Below are positions 33,935 through 43,620 of a stretch of 64,000 nucleotides of DNA, piece by piece (position 1 is the stretch's first letter; every line of letters begins with the position of its first letter). Position numbers and translations under genes: made by a program. The notes below the pieces were generated by a model, which had not been told where the DNA came from, searched no databases, and saw nothing but the letters and a program-made list of their open reading frames with translations. This stretch comes from Gyromitra esculenta (taxonomy: Eukaryota > Ascomycota > Pezizomycetes > Pezizales > Discinaceae), in NCBI GenBank assembly GCA_038503075.1, contig JBCAML010000009.1:620001-684000 (forward strand). The letters run 5' to 3'.

Positions 33935-36275
33935 ATGGCCTCCCCTGCCCCTACAGCTGCCTCGAACGGCTCTGCTGCCCCCCGCCCGGTAGCTCGTCGC
34001 CGTCCCGTCAACGACAACCCACTCGTGCAGCGTCAAAAGCGCCCACGCGCTCCCCCAGGCGCCCGTCCCACGCCCACAGCATCTGCCCCGCGAAATGCCA
34101 CACCCCCAATCCCCGCCGCCGTCCCGGTCAAACCAGAAATCAAGGAGGAGGAAGATATCCAATGGCTGGAATACAAGCTCACGACCACCAAGGCCTCCCT
34201 AATGCGCGGTCTCCGCCACCACGTAATGCGCATGCAATCGAAACGCATCGTCGACCCTCTCAACCCCGATGAATTCACTCGTCCTGTAAAGCTGCACCGT
34301 CGTGACCCCCGGGCGCCACTACAGGGCGCAAAGGAGGAGGCTGCGGCTAATGCCGTCGCCGCTGCACACAAGGCGGCTGAAGCCGAAGAGGCCGCGAAGA
34401 ACGCGGCGGAGCAGGAAAAGAAGGATGCAGAGAAGGCAGCAAGTCTAGAGAAGATCGCGCCGTATGGAGGCGCGCAGAAGGCGAAGAAGAACGCGTTCCA
34501 GAAAAAGACACAGCAGGTTTACAAGAGCAATGATGCGGAGAAGAAGCTTCGCTACGAGGAGTTCTTCCCCTGGTTCATCGAGGACTTTGATAATAAAAAT
34601 ACATGGGTGGGTCAGCTCGAGTCGTCGCTAAGTAAGGGCGTGTTCGCGATGTTCGTGCTGGACGATGGCGCGTTCAAGATGGTGCCCATTGAGAAGTGGT
34701 ATAAGTTCACCGAGAAGAACAAGTTCAAGACCATGACGTCTGAGGAGGCCGAGGTGGTAATGAAGCAGAATGCACGACCACCCCGGTGGCTGATGAACCG
34801 CGCCGAGGAAAAAGAGCGAGAACGAAGACAGATGGAGGAGAATGCTCGCGCTTCCAAAAAACTCTTCACACGCAAAGGCGATCGTCTCCCGAAGGCCGAG
34901 ACCGACGCTGACGATCTCGACTTCGACGACGATCAATTTGCGGACGACGAGGAGGCGCCGATCATGGAGGGCGAGGAACAGGAAAATAAAGAAATCGAGG
35001 TAATATTGGATAATATACCCCCTTCTTGATTCATCTCAATTGCAGTTTGCTCAAAACAAGTCACCGCCATCCTGCAGAACCGTATCAAAAAGGAACAGCT
35101 GTCTGCGAATTTCTTCGACGCGCGAGACGAGCGGGAATATGAAGCAGAGGAGAAGGAAAAGAAGAAGCTAGAAGCAATTAAGAGGAAGCACGGAAAGAAG
35201 GTCCGGAAAGCGTTGATGAACCGAGAGGGAAATTATACGTACGCGACGGACTCAGATGCGGATCCTTATGCTACAACAGTAAGCTCCCACATCTCTATCA
35301 AAAAAAAAAAAAAAAACATTAACCAAATCCCTAATTTAGGACGAGGAATCCGAAGACGAAGAAGCTGCGGCCCTCAAAGAAGAAGAGAAGAAGAAGGAAG
35401 AGGAGAAGAAGAAAGCCGAAGCTGCTGAAAAAGAAAAGGCCGAAAAGGAAGCTAAAGAGACTTCCTCACAACCCAAACCCGCCGCTCCAACTTCCACCCC
35501 CACTCCTCTCCCCACTTCCACCCCTACCTCTTCTGCTCCAACCACCGCAGATCCAAAACTCAAAAATGCCCTCCCTAAAAAGCCCCCAGCCATCAACGCC
35601 CCCAGTGGCTCCAGCAAGGCCACAACAGCCCTCAAGCGCTCTGGCTCTCCTAACCTCTCCGGCATTGAGTCTGGCGCTGAATCACGCAAGAAGCCGAAGA
35701 AGTTGACGGGACCCAAGGGCACATCAACCCTACCTATCGGTACCGATAAAAAGAGTATTGTGAAACTCAAGGTACCATCCGAGAACCTGCAGCAGATATC
35801 CTCAAGCACACCATCGCCCAGCCCACCCCCTATGGCCGGCCAAAAGAAGAGAAAGAATGGAGACGGTAATATGACAGCCGATGAGAAGACCGAGATGAGT
35901 GACGGCCCCGGAAGCAAGAAACAGCGCATCAAGCTCATGAGCGGTGGAAGGGCACTAAGCCCGAGCGTAGCGGGCAGTAGACAGGGGAGCCCGGCGCCCG
36001 GAGCAAGGGGCGGGACCCCGGCTGGTGGCGATGGTATGTTCTTCCTTCTAGTATTCTCGTGGTGTGGTGGCTGATTCGTAGTAGCTTTCATAACGGATGA
36101 GGAAATCAAATCCCTCTTATCTTCGAATCCTGGTGGCGTCACAGTTAAGTTTATTGCCGATAAGTTTAAGGCGCGAGTTAGGAACGATGATGTGAAGAAG
36201 AAGTTGGTGGCGAGTATTAAGAGGCTAACCGTCACGAGTGATCGGAAAACGTATCGGTTGAAAGAAGACGTTTAA
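33935..36275 (+). CDS. TFG1: TFIIF alpha subunit (Tfg1/RAP74)
   Basis: Exons 33935-34999, 35078-35278, 35340-36033 and 36082-36275 give about 717 aa. TFIIF alpha pairs with Tfg2 and escorts RNA polymerase II to promoters. The N-terminal dimerisation domain is split, as is usual: QWLEYKLTTTKASLMRGLRH near residue 75, then after an Ala/Glu-rich linker YEEFFPWFIEDFDNKNTWVG and a run through FKMVPIEKWYKF and ARPPRWLMNR. The centre is Lys/Glu- and Ser/Pro-rich and disordered. The C-terminal winged helix (FITDEEIKSLLSSNP to DRKTYRLKEDV) is complete and spans the last intron. The first intron acceptor was chosen as CTGCAG/AAC because nearer AGs break the frame of RIKKEQLSANFFDARDER. It shares its promoter region with V0 subunit f. 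Confidence 0.95.
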
Positions 36276-37916
36276 GTGGGTGTGGGCATGTGTTTGGGAC
36301 ATTGAAGAGAGATAGTATGGACGTTTTTCTTTGCGCGTTTTTCCTTTTTCCTTTTTCAAATGGCATTGAGATGGCTGGGTGTGTTTTACGTTTTTGAGGT
36401 TGATGGAATTCGGTATCAGGGGTAGCATGGACATTAGAATAACAGGGGGAATTTGGAAAGTATATAATTTGGTATTGAAGTTTGGGTTTTGTCGTTAGAG
36501 TGTTGCGTTTTCTTGCTGTATGCATGAATTATCACTCGGATGACTGGGGGGGTATACCCTCATCTGCTACAGCACGGGGACGAAGAGGTTAAGAACGGTA
36601 TGGGATAAATCGATCGAGCCGGTTATATTTCAATCGAGAAAATTGAATTTGTACCAATTTCAATATTTATTGCTTTTGGCGTTGCCCTAGGGTGCGGAAG
36701 ATTCTTTCTCCGGGTTGTGAAAGTGATGCCAAGTGGCGATTAAAGAGATTGAAACATAAGATATAGGTGTGTTTGCGCAAGCAGTTGCGTTTCCGAATAA
36801 CTCGACGCATTCGCGTCATACTTGGTCACTCGGCTGCGTAATACAAGATTTATTTATTTATCCATTTTAACATATAGCCCCCATAATATGAGGCGATGTA
36901 GCTGAGTTTGTCGAGGTCGATGTGATTTTTGCGGCTATTCCTCTCATTATGCCGTGGTAATATACGCGGAAAGAGAGTAGAAATTCGATATCCATAACAT
37001 AAATTTAACTTCTATCTGATACTTGGTAATATACAGTGTCGATAAATTTGTAACAAAATACTATACTCTAGAAATATTTGCGTATAGAGAAAGATACAAA
37101 GCTAATCGTCGGCAATAAATAATATTTAGTAACTGCACGTAGCTTTACTGTGCAAATTTTAGAAACTCCGTCTCGATTTATAAGCTCACACCAATAAATA
37201 CTAGTGGGCTACTTAGCTTAGCTTAGCTAATCTACATACACGTAGCGTCTTTGTATAGCGAAAATCCCCAACTTCAGCTAGCTAGCCAGCCGGTAGAATC
37301 TATTTGTAGGTCTACTGACGTACTCACGCATTCCTATTAACTAACCCGCCATTCTGCAGGGGGGGGGAACAGGTCACCTTTTTTTTCTTCCGAACCTTTT
37401 GAATCTTAGCAGTTCGGAATTGGTTTAATATAATAATAGGATCATATTAAAACACATATTGCGGGGTTATTTTTTCCTGGACAACGGGATGCAGTTACAG
37501 TTTGCTCTCTCCTATAGCGATTCTCTTTTCGAGATAGGAGTTTATACCCTTAGATCGAGTGCAGATAACCCCCCCTCCCCCTCCTTATAAATCAACCGGG
37601 TGACTCTCCCTTAAATAAAACAGAGCCCTTTATTTTATTTTTATTTTTAAATCCGTTACGTGTGCAAAACCGTATGGCTACATGTATGATTCCAGGAATC
37701 GGAACAACTGAGTATATATGTATGTACTCTTACAAAGCAAATCCTTATGAAGAGATCGAACCGCAGGGCGTTCATAGAAAGATCATTGTATAGAAGGACC
37801 TCCCAGTCGAAAAAAGGGTATCGGTGGAGACAGCGGTGACGATTTTTTATACCTTCTACGATGATATAATTTTCCTTTTTACGTTATCTGTTTTTTACTT
37901 TCGAGGTTAAAAGGAC

Positions 37917-38374
37917 TTGTATTATAAGTTCTGCCAACCCATATTCATCCCCGTCTTACGATATTCCAACCATCCTCCCGATTTTCTTACTGAAATTGCT
38001 CTTGGATCTTTGGCGCTGTGTGGCTGTCCCAGTACTAGCAACTTAAAGCGCATAACTAAAGTACCAGCAAGTGGGCTGTCTTTGATACCATATTGTTGGA
38101 AATTTTAGGGAAAGGCCAGAAAAACCATCATGTCCGTTCCGAAGACTCTGTAACTATAGCATTACCGGCTAAAGTTTCCTGCTATATTCATAAGAATGTC
38201 GATATACAAACACTATACCAATTCCACTTCCCCCCTTCTCCTCCTCCTGATGCTGGATTTCTCGGAACCCCGATTGCGGAAGTCCCATGCAACAGTTTTA
38301 TATTACAACCCAGTTCACTCGGATACGACAACAGTCCAACCTGCACAGTAGTGCCTGTGATCGGGTCTAAATAA
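37917..38374 (+). pseudogene. Gene relic, copy 2 of a dispersed pair
   Basis: Two overlapping frames carry pieces that match copy 1 at 19529-19876. The first (37917-38108) holds LTEIALGSLALCG. The second, open from after a TAA at 38057-38059 to TAA 38372-38374, holds STSKWAVFDTILLEILG and YQFHFPPSPPP. The homology therefore crosses a frameshift, so this copy is broken as well. It extends about 30 codons further downstream than copy 1, giving a longer tail (TPIAEVPCNSFILQPSSLG). The family is not recognised. Confidence 0.4.
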
Positions 38375-38610
38375 ATCGGAACACCATAGATTAGGACAGT
38401 CCACCGTCCATCATGTGAGAACGAATCTTGTTCTTCTATTAATCCTACTCAATGAACGTATTACCTGAGGTGTCAATCTCTCCTAACTACCCATCTCCCT
38501 CGGAAGGGGGAGGAAAGAAGGGCACGAGGGGGGGTGGCTCCACGTCCATCAATTCACCAAAGCAACCAATTAAACATCATCCCCTTAGGCTTACCCATAA
38601 AATATAAAAT

Positions 38611-38630
38611 AAAACAAAACAAAACAAAAC
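38611..38630. repeat. AAAAC pentanucleotide microsatellite
   Basis: Four perfect AAAAC units, preceded by related AT-rich sequence. It lies between convergent genes, with no function suggested. Confidence 0.9.
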
Positions 38631-39810
38631 AAAATACACCCATCATCGCCGCAAATCTCTTTATCCTTAACCAAATTTCCCATCACCCCTCTCGCCCGTG
38701 TTCTCTCATTCTCGTGTTCTTTTTTTTCTATGGAGGGCGAGGGAGGGAAACATTCCATCCTATCCAATCTCCTTTTTCCCGTTTCACCAGTTCCATTAGC
38801 GAATCAAATATCATTAATCGAAAAAAAAACCTCGTTTACGCAAACTGAGATTCCGAAAAAAACAAATAGCTAATTAACGAATCGTTATGAGCCGCCCACA
38901 CCACGCAGGCCTCCCTCTTAGTGACTAAAATTCGGGAACTGCTGCCTAGAAATTGAATCGTTTGTCGTTAAATTAGCAATTGCGATTAATCCACTTAGCC
39001 CATGATGAGGTTTCGCCATATTGCCGGTTTATTTCGCAACGGCCTTAGCTAGAAGACGCGTCTCCACTAGTACCTTTGTGCTATGAAGAAACAGTCGGCA
39101 CATGTGTTTCTTGCCCCTAAAGCTTCGAGTGACGTCTCATGATTACAATTCCATCTCCACGAGAACGAAGGGTATGGTTTGTATCAGAATCTCATCTGCC
39201 GCCAGTAAGAAACGGAAATATAAGAAGGTTCCAGGAACCAATCACAAGTGCGCTTGGAAAGAAACGACTGGTGTTGAAAATAGATCGGAGTAACACGAAA
39301 TCAGGTCGAGTTTTACAGGAAAATCCGATCTACACCGTGCTTTTCCAATGCCACAAGAGCGGATCTGCAAACCTCCGGATCTTTGGAACAATGGTAGCAT
39401 GACGTAATTCAAGATAGCCTCCCAGCAAGATTGCACGTCTACGATTGATCAGAGGTAGCACGGGAAGCACTAAGCGAGGTATCCAATGATATATTTTTTG
39501 ATGATACAGCCAGCATACGGTAAAAAGGATCGAGAAACATGAGACTTAAGATTCGGGACTGTTATTGGCTCCCCAGAGTTTTCGAGGAAGATTCTAGCAG
39601 ATGGATTGGTCACAGCCTTGTCAATAGGCCCTGGTTTCTCGATCTTTTCTGCCGTACGCTGTAATGGCAAGATAGCTTTTGTGAACCGTGAATGCATGCC
39701 GAAAATAATCCACCCAAACTCCTTATCCCTAAAATAGTACAGAAGGAAGAAGTAACAGTCATTATATAACGCCGATAAGCGTGGCCAACGGAAGACACCC
39801 GGGATGCAGA

Positions 39811-41069
39811 TCACGCCTTGGAGCTATTCCTCTGCTCCTTGAGTTTTTTGTAGAATTCTTTCTTGCCGCTCCTTTTCTTGCCCTGGATTTCATCATACTT
39901 CTTCTTGAACCTCTTACGGTTCCCATCGTCTGCCATAATTTCCTCCACGATGGTTCTCTTCCGCTCCCTCTTGGTCAGCCGCGAAGAAAAGAATTCCGTG
40001 TTTCCTTCAATAATCGTTCCTACTTGGGAATACTCCGGAAGTGCAGAGTTATCTTTTTTGTAGTGACGGTGAGGGTCCAAAACGTTACGCATCTTAATAA
40101 GCTGTAAATCACGCTTAAGTTGCGGAGTCAAATCTGTCCGCGGCATATCGAACCAGTTTGCCCCGGCAGTTTTTTCTCTATCCTGGGGTGATGTTAGTCT
40201 TCGTCCAAGCGGGTTTTTTAGAGGAACTTGACTCGCAAGGCAACGAAAAAAACAAAAGACGTTTCAGGATAGAGCCTCAGAGTAACTATGATGTTAAAAG
40301 GCATCAGGATGTGCAAGCCAGACACCCAAGACGGGGACTGAACTAGCTCAGTTTCTAATGGGATAAATTTTCCTCATAGGCGGAACCAAAACGTAGGGAT
40401 AAGATGACAAGAATGGAAAAATGACGATGGAATGCTGATGGACGGCGACAAACCTCTTTCAGTTGATTCCTGGAAACCTTTCGATCCACACGCGAAATCC
40501 CCCCTGCAGCTGCTGAGGTGTTCGCCAGCTCGCGATCAGATGAGGATACAAGCATGGAAGGATCTAATATTCTAGAAACTGAGCCTTGGGATTTGATGGG
40601 TGCGTTTGCCAAAGTAGAGCCGGGGTTGAGCTTGGGGAAACTAGTGCAGGTACACGTATTAGTTCGAAGTCTCTCGTTGGTGGTTTATTTAAAGGAAACG
40701 ACGAAGTGGTGCATGCTCGGGGCACACACACACACCACCCACCGGGGGACAGAAAAAAAAAACAGATTAAGAAAAAAGTGTGGGTTAAGGAATAAGAGAG
40801 AATGCATACTTCGTCATTGAGATTTTGTTAACGACTGAGGATAATATCGATAATGCAGCAGACGAGGCTTTCATCCTTTCCTCGGCCTCGCGGAGAAGGC
40901 GGCTGATGGTTTCATCCGACAATTCATCGTCACCATCGTCTACCACACCAGCAGCAGATAATGAGGAAGGCGAGACTGAAGCCTTGACCACGTCATGGAT
41001 GTTTCTCCCTTTCACTGCTCCTACTGCTGGTGCTGTTTGTAGAAGATCAGGGGGTTTTTCTGTTGGCAT
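39811..41069 (-). CDS. FCF2: rRNA-processing protein Fcf2
   Basis: Three exons in gene order, 41069-40810, 40640-40454 and 40182-39811, give about 272 aa in phase. The Fcf2 domain fills the C-terminal half: GANWFDMPRTDLTPQLKRDL, then IKMRNVLDPHRHYKKDN, then a basic RLTKRERKRTIVEEIMADD and KKRSGKKEFYKKL tail. Fcf2 is a nucleolar component of the 90S pre-ribosome needed for early cleavages of the 35S transcript and 18S rRNA production. The N-terminal half is acidic and disordered (GVVDDGDDELSDETISR). Intron 2 (40453-40183, 271 nt) is several times longer than others in the window and holds a candidate box C/D snoRNA on the same strand, a fitting host for one. The gene is divergent from HAP5 across 1.26 kb. 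Confidence 0.93.
40274..40381 (-). ncRNA. Candidate intronic box C/D snoRNA (copy A)
   Basis: Read on the minus strand (same as FCF2), the intron holds, in order, a GCC stem, box C ATGAGGA (40377-40371), box D' CTGA (40351-40348), box C' CTGATGC (40307-40301), box D CTGA (40280-40277) and a closing GGC. The 11 bases directly before box D (TCATAGTTACT) are perfectly complementary to AGUAACUAUGA, part of the conserved 25S rRNA segment just upstream of the I-PpoI site. By the D+5 rule the predicted 2'-O-methylation is on the second A of GUAAC. A 19-nt spacer before D' could be a second guide of unknown target. The C and C' boxes each differ from RUGAUGA by one base. A second diverged copy at 51977-52077 keeps all boxes and the guide, which supports function. 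Confidence 0.65.
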
Positions 41070-42327
41070 TGCGGGGTAGAAGTGAGAAGGAAGAAGTAGA
41101 GGAAAGAAAAGACAGTACCAACACGAGGGGAGAGAGAGAATGGTGAAAAAAGGAAAAAGCAGTCAAGTGGGCGGCTCGGCGGGTGGTTGGTAAAAACTCA
41201 AAAGGTGTGGCTGAACGTTTCACCGCTGGGGGAAGGGTGTGGGAGGCTGAAAACCGCGTGGTGGGACTGCTGTTGTGTTTGTGTGATGATGAGGGTGGCT
41301 GGGCGCCCAAGACGACCTGAGGCTGAGAAAGGACCGCAGATACACTAGCCGGAAGTGGTTTGGGGCGTGCAACTTCTGCAGCGACACATCATTCCTGCCG
41401 CGAGAGAAGAGATCGAGTGAGAGGCCGAGCGACAGCGTCAGAGGAACGAGAGAAGCATTGAGCCCGAGCAGCAGCAGCAGCAGCAGCAGCACAGAAGCCT
41501 GCCAGGGAGTGCGCGCGGAGACATAGGACAGACAGAGAGGAGGGAGAAAGGGAAGAGAGATTAGAGAGAGAACGGGAGAGAGCAAAGGAAGTGGTAAACG
41601 TTTCTGGGCTCACCGTTTCCAGTCAATCAGTCCAGTGGTGCGCCTAGCTGCAACATCTCCTGTCTGCCTGCTGCCTTCTTGCCTCACGTATTTTTCTTCT
41701 CCTGGGACTCCTTCTCCAGCCCAGCCAGCCAGCCATCATCGTCCAGCCTGCGCTTCGTTCGTTCTGAATTGCTGAATTGCTGTCGTTGTCGCTCTTACCC
41801 AGTCAAACTATCAGTCTGTCCAGCAGGCTTCATCCCCCAGTCTCCTAACATCTCCTCAGAGTTAATATCCCCCCCAATAATCTTTTGTGTTCCCCTCCCC
41901 ACCAACAGGAGCCCTCTAATCACACCCTCCCCCCAGTCCAACAAATCCCATATCCACACCCACCCATCCCCAGTCAAATTGTCCAAGCACCTCTTCCGAC
42001 CCCCCGAACGATCCACATCTTATCCTGGCTACCTCTCACGTCACAGCCCACTGTTTCAGTTCCTTGTGAGTTTTCCAACGGCACACACAGTACGTACATT
42101 AAACCTACCTTTTAGTACATAGATCTCTAAACTACAACCCGTACACTTCCCCCAAATACCTGCGAATACTTATCTTCATTCCTTCCGCTTCTTCCCCAGT
42201 TTCATCTATTTCTACTTCCATTCGTCCCTCTTTACTCCCTCACGCCAGTAGATTGCCATACGTCCTTCCAGAAAAGCCTTCCCCCTTCGATACATATTCG
42301 CTAAAGCGTCACAGTTTTGTTGATAGA
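41070..42327. other. Divergent intergenic region, FCF2 / HAP5
   Basis: Shared upstream region of two divergent genes. The left part is purine-rich on the plus strand (41090-41600), the right part pyrimidine-rich (41680-42250), and an AGC trinucleotide run lies between. Long pyrimidine tracts directly before HAP5 suggest a long 5' leader. Frames seen here are low-complexity and not called. Confidence 0.5.
41467..41490. repeat. AGC trinucleotide microsatellite
   Basis: Eight perfect AGC units in the FCF2-HAP5 divergent promoter region. Such runs are length-variable and could be useful as a marker. Confidence 0.9.
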
Positions 42328-43620
42328 ATGGATCAGCAATTCCCCTCTGCGGGCTCGAGGCACGATCCTTCGCAGTCGCAACACCAACAGTCCAATGTCC
42401 CGCCTTACGACATCTCCGTGATGGGCCATGTCAGTTCTGCCTTCATTTTTGAAACAATCTCCCGTTTCGATTCTTTTCTAAGAATACCATTCATCATTCA
42501 AATTTTCCTGTTCCCGCCCCCCCGAACGATTTGGTTCGCGCAGACAGCTGACCTCTGGCTCGGGATGAATTCAATAGTATGGAGCCAGCGCGGCGCTCGT
42601 GGCCTCCTCTTCAGTGCCGGCACCAGATATATACAGCGGCGCCTTCGCAAATGTATCCTAACTCCCATCCCTCCTCACCTCAATTCCTTCCATTACAGTT
42701 GAACAAAAGTATTGATGGATAATCCGAAGGTCTCCCAAGGGTTGCACGGCCATTACCGCGACATCCTCACAACGTACTGGCAGCAAACTATCAACCAGCT
42801 CGAAAATGAAGAACACGATTATAAGCTCCACCAGTTGCCATTGGCAAGGATAAAGAAAGTCATGAAGGCCGACCCCGAGGTCAAGATGATTTCCGCTGAG
42901 GCACCGATACTCTTTGCGAAAGGCTGCGACATATTCATCACCGAACTCACTATGCGTGCTTGGATCCACGCCGAAGAGAATAAACGCCGCACACTGCAGC
43001 GTTCCGATATTGCGTCGGCATTGGCGAAGAGTGACATGTTTGACTTCCTCATCGATATTGTCCCACGGGAGGAAGCATCGCATACCAAACGGGCTGGTGG
43101 CGGCGCAAGTCATCAACAACCACAGCAACCACCTCCACAGCAGCAGCAACCTCCCCCACCCCAACAGCAGCAACAAGTACCACCCCAGCAACAGCCACAG
43201 ATTCCCGCTGCGCCAGATTATCTTAACCATCCTGGGATGACACAGCAGGATGCGGAACGGTATCAGCAGCAAAATATTTATGGTGGAGGGGTGCAACCGC
43301 AGGGTAGCTACCCACAGCATCAGATGTACCCCGAGGGATTGGAGGGGATGTATGGATATCCGCCAATGCCTCATCAGCCTGTAAGATCCTCCTATCACCG
43401 GCCATCCTCTCATGTTTCCCCCGCTTTCCCATTTGTTTCACACCCTGAAGCACGGGACCATTTGTCAATGCCTAATTTTGTTCCATTGGCTCAACAGATG
43501 TATCAACTGCCCAACCAGCGTGGCCACTTGCAAGATCCCCAAGGTGCAGGGGGTAACAACGAACAAGGCGACGTCGGAGATGCAGATGCTGAGGGCGAAC
43601 GAGATTACGAGGTGCCTTAA
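42328..43620 (+). CDS. HAP5: CCAAT-binding complex subunit Hap5/HapE (NF-YC)
   Basis: The certain part runs from about 42730 to 43620: a histone-fold protein with the family core [20 protein letters not shown], then [39 protein letters not shown] and [19 protein letters not shown]. Hap5 pairs with Hap3 and Hap2 to bind CCAAT boxes and, in fungi, recruits HapX for iron control. The tail is Gln/Pro-rich. The best 5' model adds exons 42328-42429 ([10 protein letters not shown]...) and 42578-42652, the latter after a GCTGAC branch site. The following acceptor (42729) is weak, and a start at ATG 42715 is an alternative. A stretch at 43381-43497 (GTAAGA to CAACAG, 117 nt) looks like a true intron but is a multiple of three and stop-free, so both spliced (about 316 aa) and unspliced (about 355 aa) forms read through. 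Confidence 0.9.

Larger units (their letters stand above)
36276..39810. other. Convergent intergenic region, TFG1 / FCF2
   Basis: AT-rich, with mononucleotide runs and a short GCTTAGCTTAGCT repeat near 37212. The second copy of the gene relic (37917-38374) and an AAAAC repeat lie here. Short frames at 39139-39402 and 39814-39470 were examined and show no family resemblance. Confidence 0.5.

Noticed and set aside
35336..36235. 299-codon minus frame opposite TFG1
   Set aside because: Shadow of the TFG1 exon 3 Lys/Glu and Ser/Pro-rich region, no domain of its own.
39002..39100. Perfect ATGATGA box C-like motif
   Set aside because: No CTGA box D within a usual distance.
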